A stretch of 64,000 bases of DNA from Deltaproteobacteria bacterium (lineage in GTDB: Bacteria; Myxococcota; JACPTQ01). Position 1 is the first letter of the stretch; every line of letters starts with the position of its first letter. This document shows, piece by piece, positions 8,380-20,069 of this stretch. The notes under the pieces are model-generated. The model made no database searches, was not told the DNA's origin, and saw only the letters and a program-made list of their open reading frames with translations. The DNA is taken from contig JACPTQ010000045.1 in the NCBI GenBank assembly GCA_016192705.1, positions 1 through 64,000 of the forward strand. Direction: 5' to 3'. A program made the translations under genes and the position numbers.

Positions 8380-10263
8380 TTATGGGGGCGCCTCGGGAAT
8401 TCGATGTCCGTCTCCATCAACCAGCCCAAACGACTCCATCCAATCATTGCGCGCTTCGTCCGTAAACACACGAACGGCGTTCCCAACCGGAAGATCCGAG
8501 AGGCTGACCAGTCCTTGCGCAACCCACATCGGCCGCGCACCACTTTCGCGAGCCAGAAAAATAACCGGGCGAACCCCCGTCAACGTTTGTCCCGCCGTGC
8601 GCCGCCGGATGAGGGCAGTCGCGCGCTGCCCCGGTTGCACCAAGGCTTCGCAAAGCTCAAGCCCCGCGCTTGCCCACGAGACCTGGGGGCGCCGACATTT
8701 CTCTTCCGCGAGCGGTTCTTGAAAACGTTCCCACGGGATATCGACATGGGCCGGATCCCGCGTGAGCCATTCAAGCGGTCCCTCGGTGAGTCCGGCCAAT
8801 CGGAAACCGTACCGATGAACCAGCTTTCGTCCCAGCTGCGAAATCTCTTGACGGCGAACGACGACCGATTGGATTTCGGGACGCACGGGTCGACCGGCTT
8901 CCACGTCCTTCGCGAGCCACCGCGTTGATGTGATGATGTCGCGGTCGGCGAGAGGCGCCCCCATCGTTTCGAGGACCGCGACGCCGTGCGACCGCGGCAT
9001 CTTGGCGATCGTTTTATGGGCCGCCACATATTCCGGATTCCGCGTGGCGAGCCCGAAGTGCAACGATCCGTCGTCGCGCGCGAGGTCGAAGCGCCGCGGC
9101 CAAAACCGGCGGCCACCCGGCGCGGACCCTTCCAAGATAAATGCGGCCAGGGCGATGGTCGTCCACACGGCCACGTTCAAGTGACGATGGGGACGCCCCG
9201 CTCGAATCCAGGCGCGGTAGCCGGCCAGAGCGGCCGCGATAAGGGAGGGTGCCACCAACATGCCGTAGTGAAAGTTGAGTTGGTGCCGCACGATGAGCTG
9301 ATTCGCCATCAAGAACACGAGTCCGGGAAGCGCGCCGAAGAGCCAGCGTCCCCCGCGCCAAATGAGCGTGCCGGCCGTCGTGGCAACCACGGCGGCAATT
9401 TCCAACTTGAAGAGTGCGAAGGTGCTCGCGGTCTCGGGAACGTCGAGTTCGCCTTGCCCCGCGAGATGCATCTCGGCAACATTCAGTGTTCCGCCAAGCA
9501 AGAATCGCAATCCGAGCGCCCACGCAAGGAAATACGCGAGCAACCCAAACGCGATGAACCGCAGCGTGCGACGACGAAGGAGGGGACGGGCGCTTCGCGG
9601 CAGAGTGGCCAGTGGCGAAAAAGCGAATGTCGCCGCAACGACCAATGCGAACTCCTCGCGGCAAAGTACGGCCGCCATCGCGTATATTAAGACACGTCGA
9701 TCGACGACACCGAGCTCAACCATTCGGATGTGCGCGGCCACAAGAAACGGGACGCCAATGAGTTCGGGGCGCGGATCAAAAACGAATGGATTCAGAACGA
9801 TGGGAGAGAGCACGACGGCGAGCGCGCCGCCCCAGAGACCCGCGCCCTTAGCCCATTTCGCCGACGATCCGGCCTCTATCGTCGCATCGTGAAAGGCCCG
9901 TGCGACGAGGCCAAGTGTGACGCCGAGCGCAGCCGCCTGCGCGAGGATGAGCACAAGGGCGGCGGGCATGAGCCAAACGAATGGCGCGAGTGCGAAGAGG
10001 ACAAGATTCGCGTGAATCGCGAACACGTGGGCGTCGGCCACGGGGTTCACGAAATCGCCGTGTGCGACGCCCCAAAGTGACCGCGCGTAAAGGAGCGCAT
10101 CCGGACCTTGGGCAAAGGCGTCGAAGATGCCACGGTAGAGGAGGGCCGCGGCCAACAGCGCGACGACACCGCCCAATCCCCACGCGGACCAGTGACGCCA
10201 GCAATTCTGGGCCGAGTCGACGTCCGACCGGCGGTTGTTTGATGCGTTTATCGTGTTGTTCAC
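8380..10263 (-). CDS. DUF2079-family membrane protein
   Basis: 627-aa integral membrane protein with about ten helices and a soluble C-terminal domain (about residues 400-627). Features typical of DUF2079 are the GPDALLYARSLWGVAHGDF loop, ADAHVFAIHANLVLFALAP, and FDPRPELIGVPFLVAAHIRM between helices. DUF2079 proteins are predicted GT-C-like transferases but none is well characterised. The start is a GTG at 10263. It is the first gene of a two-gene unit with the membrane protein at 6736-8352. Confidence is good for the family and low for function. Confidence 0.8.
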   Translation of the reverse strand: MNNTINASNNRRSDVDSAQNCWRHWSAWGLGGVVALLAAALLYRGIFDAFAQGPDALLYARSLWGVAHGDFVNPVADAHVFAIHANLVLFALAPFVWLMPAALVLILAQAAALGVTLGLVARAFHDATIEAGSSAKWAKGAGLWGGALAVVLSPIVLNPFVFDPRPELIGVPFLVAAHIRMVELGVVDRRVLIYAMAAVLCREEFALVVAATFAFSPLATLPRSARPLLRRRTLRFIAFGLLAYFLAWALGLRFLLGGTLNVAEMHLAGQGELDVPETASTFALFKLEIAAVVATTAGTLIWRGGRWLFGALPGLVFLMANQLIVRHQLNFHYGMLVAPSLIAAALAGYRAWIRAGRPHRHLNVAVWTTIALAAFILEGSAPGGRRFWPRRFDLARDDGSLHFGLATRNPEYVAAHKTIAKMPRSHGVAVLETMGAPLADRDIITSTRWLAKDVEAGRPVRPEIQSVVVRRQEISQLGRKLVHRYGFRLAGLTEGPLEWLTRDPAHVDIPWERFQEPLAEEKCRRPQVSWASAGLELCEALVQPGQRATALIRRRTAGQTLTGVRPVIFLARESGARPMWVAQGLVSLSDLPVGNAVRVFTDEARNDWMESFGLVDGDGHRIPEAPP

Positions 10264-10393
10264 GCACGAAAGAGACTATCCGGTCGCAGAAGATTGAACC
10301 AGCACATAGCCTTTGCGGCTATGGGCCTTGGCGTTATCATCCACCGCGTGTGGATGTCGGGGCGCGGGTTCCGCTTGGCGCCAAGGAGAAGCG

Positions 10394-11901
<1,508 letters not shown>

Positions 11902-11905
<4 letters not shown>

Positions 11906-13111
11906 CAGCGCGGCTCGTATGCGCGGGATGCGGCGTTGAGCGCGGATTGAATGAATCAATTCCGTATCGGTGTCCGAACGCGGGGACGGACGGTGGCGAC
12001 CATGTGATGCGGCGTGCGATCGACCTCGCGAAGGTTACGTTCGAGCGCGACGCTGACGCGAATCCTTTTATTCGTTATCGCGAGATGCTGTTCGCGTGGC
12101 ACCTCGCGCGCGCGGTCGGAAAGTCGGACGATGAATACGTTGCAAATGCGCGCCGGCTGAACGACGCGGTCGGGGACGCTGACGGTAAGCGGTTCGCGGA
12201 GACGCCGCTCATCGAGAGCGCGACGCTTTGCACGGCGATGGGACTTCCGGCGGGCGTTCGGCTTTTCGCGAAGGACGAAACGGGAAACGTCGCGGGCTCG
12301 CATAAGGGGCGCCACTTGATGGGACTCGGGTTGTCGCTCGCGTTTGCGGAGCGCGCGATGTTGCCATGGGCGACGGCGCTGGGCGGCGGCGAGTGGCGAT
12401 ACGCGATCGCGAGCTGCGGGAATGCGGCGCTCGCGGCGGCGGTTGTTGCGCGCGCGCTTGAGAGGGCGCTCGACGTTTTCATGCCCGTGAACGCGAACCC
12501 GTTCGTCGTCAAACGTCTCGGGGATCTCGGTCTCTGCGCTTCGCGCGCGGGGGACAACGCTCGACAAGCTTTTCATTCAAGTAGGTGGTGGTGCGCTCGC
12601 GAGTGCGTGTGCGCAGGCGTTTTTCGAGGCGCACGAGATGGGGATTATTGCGAAGGTGCCGCGAATTTTTGTGGTGCAAACGAAGGGGGGGTACCCGCTC
12701 GTGCGGGCGTACGACGCGGTGGAGGCGCGCGTTCGCCGTCGGTATCCCGAGGCTGGGGACGCGGCGATCGACGAAGCATTGCATTACGCGGCGGCGCATC
12801 GCGCGGAGTTCATGTGGCCGTGGGAGGCGGAACCGAAGAGCGTCGCGCACGGGATTCTTGACGACGAGACGTACGATTGGCTCGCCGTGGTTGGCGCGGC
12901 GCTGCGATCGCACGGGGGCGCGATCGTTGCGAATGAAGAGAGACTCGTGCGAGCAAACGAAGTCGCCAACGCGGCGACGGGGATTCCGGTCGATGCGACG
13001 GGATCGGCGGGGCTCGCGGGGCTCATGGAATACGCGTCACACGCGCCGGAGGTTCGGTTTCGATTGGGAGAGGCGGTGGCGGTAATTTTCTCGGGCGTTG
13101 AAAGGAGTTAG
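11902..13111 (+). pseudogene. Threonine-synthase-like PLP enzyme, interrupted by a frameshift
   Basis: The reading starts at the ATG at 11902, overlapping the previous stop. Frame 1 gives [15 protein letters not shown], a zinc-knuckle-like Cys pair, PLP-Lys candidate AGSHKGRHLMGLG and LPWATALGGGEWRYAIASCG, up to FVVKRLGDLG near 12525. The expected continuation, GTTLDKLFIQVGGGALASAC (from about 12552) through RIFVVQTKGGYP to the stop at 13111, lies one frame over. So a single-base difference falls between about 12515 and 12550. Joined, the product is about 400 aa, the usual size for threonine synthases and diaminopropionate-type lyases. It sits 3 bp before serA. It may be a real mutation or a sequencing error; the flanking codon use and protein logic are intact, which favours a recent event or error. 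Confidence 0.8.
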
Positions 13112-13114
13112 GCG

Positions 13115-14320
13115 ATGAAGGTGCTGATGGTCGACCAATTCGCGGAATCGACGCGGCGCGCGATCGCGGCGATTGGAGTCGAGGTCGAATGGAAGGCGAC
13201 GGCGAAAGATGACGAGTTGGTGGCGGCGATTGCGGCGAGCGGCGCGGACGTACTGGTCGTGCGATCGACGAAGGTTTCGGCGAAGGCGCTCTGTGCGGGA
13301 ACGCTCGGCGTCGTCATTCGGGCGGGCGCGGGCGTGAACACGATCGATGTCGAGGCGGCGTCGGCGCGTGGGATTTTTGTGTCGAACTGTCCGGGGAGGA
13401 ATTCCGTCGCCGTGGCGGAGCTGACGATGGCGCTTTTGCTGGCGCTCGATCGCCGCATCCCCGATAACGTCGCCGATTTGCGCGCGGGAAAATGGGCGAA
13501 GGGGGAGTACGGCAAGGCGCGCGGGGTTTTTGGACGGACGCTCGGCGTCGTTGGCGTCGGAAGCATCGGGTGCGAAGTCGTTTTGCGCGCGCGCGCGTTT
13601 GGAATGCCGGTCGTCGCGTGGAGTCGCTCGCTTACGGATGAGCGCGCGGCAGGCCTTGGCGTCCAACGCGCCGAAAGTCCCGAGGCCGTGGCGGCAGCGT
13701 CTGATGCGCTCACGGTGCATCTGGCGCTCACGCCCGAGACAAAAGGGCGCATCGGGGCATCGGTGTTTTCTGCGATGCGGGCGGGCAGCACGTTCATCAA
13801 CACGTCGCGCGCGGAGGTCGTCGAGGGGGCGGCGCTCGCCGCGGCCGTTCGGGAGAAAGGAATTCGCGTCGGGCTTGACGTTTTTGCGCGTGAGCCAGCG
13901 GGGGCAGCGGGCGCGTTTGAAGACGACGTCGTGAAACTTGCGGGCGTTGTTTACGGGACGCACCACATCGGCGCGTCGACGGAGCAAGCGCAAGACGCGA
14001 TCGCCGACGAGGTTGTGCGAATTATCCGCGCGTACAAGGAAACCGGAAAGGTTCCGAACGCGGTTAACTTGTGTCGGCGCTCACCCGCGACGCATCTGCT
14101 TGCGGTGCGCCACCTCGATCGGCCGGGCGTGCTCGCGGGCGTGCTCGACACGATTCGCGCGTCGGGTATCAACGTGCAGGAGATGGAGAATGTGGTGTTC
14201 GACGGGGCAAAGGCGGCGGTTGCGCGAATTCGAATGGAGGGCGCGCTTCCGGGCGGTGCGCTCGCGGCGCTTCGTGCGAACGCGGACATCATCGAGGCGT
14301 CGCTCATCGAATTAAGATGA
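13115..14320 (+). CDS. serA: D-3-phosphoglycerate dehydrogenase (serA-type) with ACT domain
   Basis: 401-aa NAD-dependent 2-hydroxyacid dehydrogenase. The Rossmann motif GVGSIG is at 147-152. Catalytic residues of the family are present: Arg232 in NTSRAEVV, Glu260 in GLDVFAREP, and His284 in YGTHHIGAST. Residues about 325-401 form an ACT-type regulatory domain (HLLAVRHLDRPGVLAGVLDT), consistent with serine feedback control as known for SerA. It oxidises 3-phosphoglycerate, the first step to serine. The gene starts 3 bp after the PLP enzyme and its stop overlaps the next start (ATGA), so it belongs to the operon. A related 2-hydroxyacid dehydrogenase specificity cannot be excluded. Confidence 0.88.
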   Translation: MKVLMVDQFAESTRRAIAAIGVEVEWKATAKDDELVAAIAASGADVLVVRSTKVSAKALCAGTLGVVIRAGAGVNTIDVEAASARGIFVSNCPGRNSVAVAELTMALLLALDRRIPDNVADLRAGKWAKGEYGKARGVFGRTLGVVGVGSIGCEVVLRARAFGMPVVAWSRSLTDERAAGLGVQRAESPEAVAAASDALTVHLALTPETKGRIGASVFSAMRAGSTFINTSRAEVVEGAALAAAVREKGIRVGLDVFAREPAGAAGAFEDDVVKLAGVVYGTHHIGASTEQAQDAIADEVVRIIRAYKETGKVPNAVNLCRRSPATHLLAVRHLDRPGVLAGVLDTIRASGINVQEMENVVFDGAKAAVARIRMEGALPGGALAALRANADIIEASLIELR

Positions 14321-14823
14321 GGAGGGTTTCTATGGTAGCGGTTCTTTTAGTTTCGTTGGGCGCGAGTGCAGATGATCACCCAGTACCGCTCTCGCCGTCG
14401 GTAGAGGTTTGGACCGACTACGTTTCAGGTGATTCGAACACGACGGATTCGAGTAACGGCGCGTTTGACACGCTCTTTGGGACGAATCACGGGTACTACG
14501 GCACCATGGACATCTTCACCGACATCCCGAAGCACGCGGGGGGGCTGGGGCTTGTTGATATGGGCGTGGGTGTCGCGGTCAAGCCGACGACGGGCGTTGA
14601 TGTGATGGTCGATGCACATTATTTCCAGCTTGCGCATGCGGACGGGTCGCGCGAACGCGAACTCGGCGTCGAGGTTGATTTGACGGTCGCGTGGATCGCG
14701 AAGCCGTTCATGTTGACGGGCGGTTACAGCTTTTTCAGACCTGGGACGGCGATGACCAACCTGAAAGCGGGCGGGCGCGGGACCGAACGTTTCGCGTATG
14801 TGATGACGGGCGTAAAATTCTAA
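14317..14823 (+). CDS. Small outer-membrane beta-barrel, alginate-export-like C-terminal part
   Basis: 168-aa secreted protein. The ATG at 14317 overlaps the serA stop and gives [20 protein letters not shown], a complete signal peptide. A second ATG at 14332 has the better spaced GGAGG but lacks the positive n-region. The mature part reads like the last strands of an alginate-export (AlgE-type) barrel: [18 protein letters not shown], then alternating strands to [16 protein letters not shown] and a terminal Phe. Full-length family members are about 400-500 aa, so this is either a truncated remnant or a small barrel. It has no obvious role in the amino-acid operon it closes. It ends convergently with tdh. 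Confidence 0.65.
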   Translation: MRRVSMVAVLLVSLGASADDHPVPLSPSVEVWTDYVSGDSNTTDSSNGAFDTLFGTNHGYYGTMDIFTDIPKHAGGLGLVDMGVGVAVKPTTGVDVMVDAHYFQLAHADGSRERELGVEVDLTVAWIAKPFMLTGGYSFFRPGTAMTNLKAGGRGTERFAYVMTGVKF

Positions 14824-15845
14824 GTCCAGTCGAGAATGACTTTGCCGGAGGCGCCAGAACGCATGGCGTCGAACGCGCGCGCGAAATCGGCGGCGGCGAA
14901 ATGGTGCGTGATGACGGGCGTGACGTCGAGGCCGCCCTGGAGCATCGCGGCCATTTTGTACCAGGTCTCAAACATTTCGCGTCCATAGATCCCTTTGAGG
15001 ATGAGCCCCTTGAAGATGACGTCGTTCCAGTCGATCGCAGTGTCGGCCGGTGGAATGCCGAGAATCGCGACGCGGCCGCCGTGATTCATCGCCTTGAGGA
15101 GCGTGCGAAAAGCGTCGGGTGAGCCCGACATCTCGAGGCCGACGTCAAAGCCTTCGGTCATCCCAAGGTCTTTCATCACGGCGTCGATCGAGGTTGTGCG
15201 AATGTTGATGGCGCGCGTCGCGCCCATCTTGCGGGCGAGGTCGAGGCGAAAATCGTTGACGTCGGTGATGACGATGTGGCGCGCGCCGATGTGGCGGGCG
15301 ATCGCCGCGGACATGATGCCGATGGGGCCGGCGCCCGTGATGAGGACGTCTTCGCCGACGAGATCGAAGGAGAGCGTTGTGTGCGTTGCGTTGCCGAGCG
15401 GATCGAGGAAGGCGGCGACGTCGTCGGGGATCGCGGCGGGCACGCGAAACGCATTACCGGCTGGGAGCGCGAGAAACTCAGCGAAGCAGCCGGGGCGCTG
15501 GACGCCAATGCCGACCGAATTGTGGCAGAGGTGGCGCTTACCGGCGCGGCAGTTTCGGCAGTGGCCGCAGGTGAGATGGCCTTCGCCCGATACGCGTTCG
15601 CCGACGGTAAAGCCCGTGACGGCTGAGCCGAGCGCGGCGACGTCGCCGACGAATTCGTGGCCGACGACGAGCGGCACGGGAATCGTGCGACGCGCCCAGT
15701 CGTCCCAATTCTGAATATGGATGTCGGTGCCGCAGATCGCGGTCTTGCGAATCTTAATGAGCAAATCGTTCGGGCCGATCGTCGGCGTCGCGACGTCGTC
15801 CATCCAAAGGCCGGGCTCCGCTTGTTTTTTTACGAGCGCCTTCAT
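14820..15845 (-). CDS. tdh: L-threonine 3-dehydrogenase
   Basis: 341-aa zinc-dependent NAD dehydrogenase, the same length as E. coli Tdh. Catalytic-zinc ligands are in ICGTDIHI (Cys38) and VGHEFVG; the structural zinc loop is [15 protein letters not shown]; the NAD motif is GAGPIG. It oxidises L-threonine to 2-amino-3-ketobutyrate, the substrate of Kbl. Its start overlaps the kbl stop by 4 bp (15842-15845), so the two enzymes are made together and the unstable intermediate can be passed on. It ends convergently with the small barrel gene. Confidence 0.96.
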   Translation of the reverse strand: MKALVKKQAEPGLWMDDVATPTIGPNDLLIKIRKTAICGTDIHIQNWDDWARRTIPVPLVVGHEFVGDVAALGSAVTGFTVGERVSGEGHLTCGHCRNCRAGKRHLCHNSVGIGVQRPGCFAEFLALPAGNAFRVPAAIPDDVAAFLDPLGNATHTTLSFDLVGEDVLITGAGPIGIMSAAIARHIGARHIVITDVNDFRLDLARKMGATRAINIRTTSIDAVMKDLGMTEGFDVGLEMSGSPDAFRTLLKAMNHGGRVAILGIPPADTAIDWNDVIFKGLILKGIYGREMFETWYKMAAMLQGGLDVTPVITHHFAAADFARAFDAMRSGASGKVILDWT

Positions 15846-17032
15846 GCGACGACTCCGAGCGCGCGGCCGACCTTAATGAAGGCCGCAATGGCGCGGTCGA
15901 TTTGGTCAGGCGTGTGAGCCGCGGAGATTTGGACGCGGATGCGGGCTTCGCCCTTCGGCACGACGGGGAACGAGAAGCCGATGACGTAGATGCCCTCGTT
16001 AAGGAGCTGCGCGGCCATTTCCGTTGCGAGGCGCGCGTCGCCGAGCATCACGGGGATGATCGGGTGGCCGGCGCCCGCAAGTTTGAAACCGGCGCGTGTC
16101 ATGCCGGTGCGGAAGCGCGCGGCGTTTTCGTGGAGGCGCGTTCGAAGGTCGCCGGACGCCGTGAGGAGGTCGAGCACCTTGAGTGTCGCTGCGGCGACGA
16201 CGGGAGCGAGCGAGTTCGAAAAGAGGTACGGGCGCGAACGCTGACGAAGCCAATCGATGATCGCGCGTCGCCCCGCGGTGTATCCGCCCGAGGCGCCGCC
16301 CAAGGCCTTGCCGAGCGTGCCGGTCACGATATCGACGCGGCCGATGACGCCGCAGTGTTCAATGGAGCCGACCCCGCGTGCGCCCATGACGCCCACGGCG
16401 TGCGAATCGTCGACCATTACGAGTGCGCGGTGTTTGTCGGCGAGGTCGCAAAGGACGCCAAGATTTGCGATGACGCCGTCCATCGAAAAAACGCCGTCGG
16501 TCGCAATGAGCCGGAACCGCGCGTCCTTGGCCGCGATGAGCTGCTTTTCGAGGTCGGCCATGTCGTTATTCGCATAGCGGAGTCGCTCGGCCTTTGAGAG
16601 GCGCACGCCGTCGATGATGCTCGCGTGGTTCAGCGCGTCGCTGATGATCGCGTCGTTTTCGCCGAGCAGCGTTTCGAAGAGGCCGCCGTTCGCGTCGAAG
16701 CACGACGAGTAGAGAATCGCATCGTCGGCGCCGAGAAATTTCGCGAGCCGCGCCTCGAGGGATTTATGGAGACCTTGGGTGCCGCAGATGAAGCGCACCG
16801 ACGCCATCCCAAAGCCGTACCTTGGTACGGCCTCGCGCGCCGCCTCGATGACCGCCACGTGATTCGCGAGACCGAGGTAGTTGTTCGCGCAAAAGTTGAC
16901 GACGTCGCGTCCGTCCTCGACTCGGATCACCGCGTCTTGCGGCGATGTGATCACCCGCTCGGACTTCCAAAGCCCGCTTTCACGAACGGTCGCGAGCTCT
17001 CGCCCGATATGTTCGATGAACGATGGGTCCAC
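15842..17032 (-). CDS. kbl: Glycine C-acetyltransferase (2-amino-3-ketobutyrate CoA ligase)
   Basis: 396-aa PLP enzyme of the alpha-oxoamine synthase family that cleaves 2-amino-3-ketobutyrate with CoA into glycine and acetyl-CoA. I place the start at a GTG (17032), because GAGGAGGG lies just upstream and the N-terminus ([20 protein letters not shown]) then matches the 398-aa E. coli enzyme. The longer upstream extension is Arg-rich and unlikely. Family landmarks are [28 protein letters not shown], and [14 protein letters not shown] with the PLP Lys. It is the first gene of a kbl-tdh operon for threonine breakdown, next to the oppositely oriented threonine/serine-type gene set. Confidence 0.96.
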   Translation of the reverse strand: MDPSFIEHIGRELATVRESGLWKSERVITSPQDAVIRVEDGRDVVNFCANNYLGLANHVAVIEAAREAVPRYGFGMASVRFICGTQGLHKSLEARLAKFLGADDAILYSSCFDANGGLFETLLGENDAIISDALNHASIIDGVRLSKAERLRYANNDMADLEKQLIAAKDARFRLIATDGVFSMDGVIANLGVLCDLADKHRALVMVDDSHAVGVMGARGVGSIEHCGVIGRVDIVTGTLGKALGGASGGYTAGRRAIIDWLRQRSRPYLFSNSLAPVVAAATLKVLDLLTASGDLRTRLHENAARFRTGMTRAGFKLAGAGHPIIPVMLGDARLATEMAAQLLNEGIYVIGFSFPVVPKGEARIRVQISAAHTPDQIDRAIAAFIKVGRALGVVA

Positions 17033-17147
17033 CGCGCCCTCCTCGTAATGGCGCGTGATTATGGAGCGCGCGCACCGCCTGCGCAAGCAGATCGTGGCGC
17101 GACGAGTCGGGTGACGTGATCTAAAGGTCGTGTTTCCGCGCGGCCCT

Positions 17148-19406
17148 TTACCGTTCTGGTCCGCTAATAAACCCGTGGTATCGGCCCATCCAGTAGCTCA
17201 CGAGAAAATCGTGGCCGGCCCATGCGGTCCAGCCGATCGGCCGCTCTGTCTTGTCGTCGACGACGTGCGGGCCGTTGACGCCGGGATCGCTCAAGCAAAC
17301 GGAGTACGGTTGGCCCGTCACGGTCAGTCCGGGATTGGGCATGAGTCCGGGGCCGAGCGCGTAGGCGCCGCCTCGACATCGATCGTTGAGAGTGCCCGCG
17401 AGACCGTCCGAAAGTCGATGTCGGTTTTCGCGAAGGTAGGTGAAGAGAGGGTCTTTGAGCGATGTGCGAACGGCTGCTCCGATCGACGGATCGTCGGCAA
17501 AATCGTTCAAGACTTTCGCCTGCAGCCCGTCGGTCGCGCGCGCTCCGTTGTACGGATTCGCGCCGAAGGGGAAGGGGCGGTCTCGGACCTGCGCGAGGAC
17601 AGCGGCCGGTCGCTTGGAAATGGCTGCCACGATTTCTTGACGGCGCGCCGGCGGCAAACTTCGGGCCGCGACGAGTGCGACGGTGTCAAAGAGGGGAACG
17701 CGCGCATCGCCAAAGAGTGTCCACACAACGCTGAAAAAATAGTTTGCGTAGACCTCGCGCAGCGCGGCGTTTTCCTCGAGTCGCATCAAGTGAAAGAACG
17801 GGAGGACGTGGTAGACGAAGTTGAAGTCTTGGTAAAAGTAGAGAGCGAGTTCCTTGAGCTCGCCAAGGCCGAGGCCTGCGATGCTCGTGAGGAGGGGGCG
17901 CAACCAGGCCGATTCGCCGGCGCCGAGCAGGCGGTAAGTCTGTACGAGCTCGTTGTACTTGTCGCTGAAAAGGCGGTCACCGGTTACGCGATGCGCGACC
18001 TTGAGCCACGACAGGTTTTGCAACAGAAGGTCGGGTCGAACCATGAGGGACTGGTCGCCTTCGTGCGGTTCGCTCGCAACCGACGTCACGCAGCCGTCGA
18101 GGTCGACGAGCCTAAAACCCTTTTCGACGAAGCGCCGCGTGAAATCGCCGACCACCTCTTTGATGCGCGGAACCCACGGGTCTTTGGGGCGGTGCTTTGA
18201 GAGCACGTCAAATGCCGCGTCGAGGCCCAAAAAGATTCCGTAGATTTCGTCGCGGCTAACGTTCGGAATGAATCGAAACGTTCCGCGTTCATATTTCGGG
18301 GTCGCTTTTGCGCGCGCGGTTTTCGGTGGGTTAAAGCCAACGAGCAGCTTCCCTTCGAATTCAAAGACGCCGTAGGGCGCGTCGGCGATCGACGCCTGCG
18401 CGAAGTCGACCGAGCTGTTCAGCCCGGGGCTCGCGGTTGTCGCATCCTTGATTCGCACGAAGCTTCGCGCGACGACGCCCGCAGTCGGACGCGGCGCCGG
18501 AGTGCAGTCGCCAGGTTTTGGCCGAGCCTTGATGACGCGAAGCGTCCCGTTGTTCGGTGCGCGCGCGATGGTCATCAGATTATAAATTCCCGCGAGCGCC
18601 GAGCGGACGGCGTCAAAGTCTGCATTGTCTCGGGTTACGCCGGCCTTGAACGCGCGCGCCGCGAGGTAGACGCCGGTGTTGAAGCCAGAGTTCTGCATCC
18701 CACTCCAGATGCCGAACACGTCAATGCCGCGTTGGGTCAGCCGAACTTTGAGGCCGGGCACGATGAGTGAATCGCGGAAATGGTGCCGCGCGGTGTAGGT
18801 CTCCCAGTCGTTCGCCTTTTGCGCGAGGCTCGCTCTCCCGGCTGGCGAGTCGGCGCGGGCCTCGTTGTAGCCGGTCGCGATGGGTGGTGGCCCCGCGCGT
18901 TTTGCGCGTGCCTCGTCGCGCTTCGCGCGGTAGTTGCTCATAATCTCGGCGATCCCCTTCGCCTGAACCACGAATTCGCAAAGCTTCGAGTTGCCCCACG
19001 GACCGCACAGTGCATCGACGGCAACCCGCGAGCCGCGCGCGAGAATCTCGCCGATGATCTCCTTCGCGCCATCCACGACGCGCGTGCGCGCCACCGCGAT
19101 CGCCTTTCGCCCCTTCTTGATCGCCGCCGCCAAAGCGGCCGCCGTCGCGTCGGCCTCCGCCTTCATCTTGCGCGCAAGCTCGATCAGCTTGTCCCTTGTC
19201 GCCTCGCACTCCGCGCGAGGGTTCCACGTCGAGCATCCCGAGCGGTCGCATTTGGGCGCAACGGTTGGAAACGCCCCGCACGACGCGCGGCACGCCGTTT
19301 TCTGCCACGCTTCCGGCAGCGTCTCGCAGTCGTCGCCGCGTGCAACGCTTGAAACAAGCGGAAAGGCAAGGACGGCGAAACCAACGGCGACGATGCGCTG
19401 TCTCAT
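17148..19406 (-). CDS. 752-aa secreted protein of unknown function
   Basis: An exported protein with a clear signal peptide ([26 protein letters not shown]) and a Cys-rich mature N-terminus (residues about 27-70, six or more Cys). A Lys/Ala-rich coiled-coil-like helix follows (about 70-130). The rest is soluble and mostly helical. [18 protein letters not shown] and the repeated helix-loop pattern hint at an alpha/alpha toroid, but no catalytic motif stands out. It starts directly after the stop of the caspase-like gene and is the last gene of the four-gene secreted operon. I do not recognise the family. Confidence 0.75.
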   Translation of the reverse strand: MRQRIVAVGFAVLAFPLVSSVARGDDCETLPEAWQKTACRASCGAFPTVAPKCDRSGCSTWNPRAECEATRDKLIELARKMKAEADATAAALAAAIKKGRKAIAVARTRVVDGAKEIIGEILARGSRVAVDALCGPWGNSKLCEFVVQAKGIAEIMSNYRAKRDEARAKRAGPPPIATGYNEARADSPAGRASLAQKANDWETYTARHHFRDSLIVPGLKVRLTQRGIDVFGIWSGMQNSGFNTGVYLAARAFKAGVTRDNADFDAVRSALAGIYNLMTIARAPNNGTLRVIKARPKPGDCTPAPRPTAGVVARSFVRIKDATTASPGLNSSVDFAQASIADAPYGVFEFEGKLLVGFNPPKTARAKATPKYERGTFRFIPNVSRDEIYGIFLGLDAAFDVLSKHRPKDPWVPRIKEVVGDFTRRFVEKGFRLVDLDGCVTSVASEPHEGDQSLMVRPDLLLQNLSWLKVAHRVTGDRLFSDKYNELVQTYRLLGAGESAWLRPLLTSIAGLGLGELKELALYFYQDFNFVYHVLPFFHLMRLEENAALREVYANYFFSVVWTLFGDARVPLFDTVALVAARSLPPARRQEIVAAISKRPAAVLAQVRDRPFPFGANPYNGARATDGLQAKVLNDFADDPSIGAAVRTSLKDPLFTYLRENRHRLSDGLAGTLNDRCRGGAYALGPGLMPNPGLTVTGQPYSVCLSDPGVNGPHVVDDKTERPIGWTAWAGHDFLVSYWMGRYHGFISGPER

Positions 19407-20069
19407 TTATCGAACCATCCTATCTGTGATGATTCGCGCGCGGCGAATGTTCGCTCCGCGTCGGCTCATTTGTCGTTCAACGATGCCCATCTCTCGTTCC
19501 GCGAACTCCGAAACCTCCTGCAGCTCGATCGTTCCGTTGTTGTCGAGGTCGAGCGTCGGGTAGCCGCGTATCGCTTTGAGCAGCGTCGTCGTAAAGGTCC
19601 AGGCTCCAGTCGACGTCAAGTTGGCTTGCGACGAGGCCAACACGACATACTTCTTTTTCTTCCCCACTTGCTCTACGACGTTTGCGAACCCACCCGAATA
19701 ACAAACACGGATTCCATGGCCATTGAAGTAAAAGAAGAGGCTGTCGTTCGGTTTTGCGCGCGCGATGAAATCCCGGAATCGCGTGAGGAGAGAGTCGTAG
19801 GTGGCTTTTCTGTCCGTGATGAAAACGATTTGCGATTCTGGAACTCCGCGAATGCGAAACTGGTTGACGAGCTCCGCGTCGCGGCGGCCGCCTTTTAGGC
19901 CGAAGCTGTAAAACGAAGCGAGGCGGTCTGCCTGCTTCCACTCCATGACGCCGATCGCAAAGACCCAGGTCTTCGGCGGGTCAAAAAGGCGGTCGCCCTC
20001 TGCGCGGGCTCGTGCCGTTGTTGCGAGGAGAAGAAGCGTGGCGAAGCGGAGGCTCAATCGGTAAGTCAT
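19407..20069 (-). CDS. Secreted caspase-like (CD-clan) protein with shortened core and EF-hand
   Basis: 220-aa exported protein; the ATG at 20069 overlaps the stop of the giant gene upstream (ATGA) and begins a signal peptide (MTYRLSLRFATLLLLATTARA). The fold reads as caspase-like: WVFAIGVMEW strand, DSLFFYFNGHG with His118, then CYSGGFANVV with Cys123 and YVVLASSQANL. An EF-hand-like loop DLDNNGTIELQE (174-185) follows. In known caspase-like peptidases the His and Cys motifs are usually some tens of residues apart; here they are five apart, as if that segment had been deleted. It may be an inactive or highly derived peptidase. It is embedded between giant secreted proteins, which suggests a shared job. 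Confidence 0.7.
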   Translation of the reverse strand: MTYRLSLRFATLLLLATTARARAEGDRLFDPPKTWVFAIGVMEWKQADRLASFYSFGLKGGRRDAELVNQFRIRGVPESQIVFITDRKATYDSLLTRFRDFIARAKPNDSLFFYFNGHGIRVCYSGGFANVVEQVGKKKKYVVLASSQANLTSTGAWTFTTTLLKAIRGYPTLDLDNNGTIELQEVSEFAEREMGIVERQMSRRGANIRRARIITDRMVR

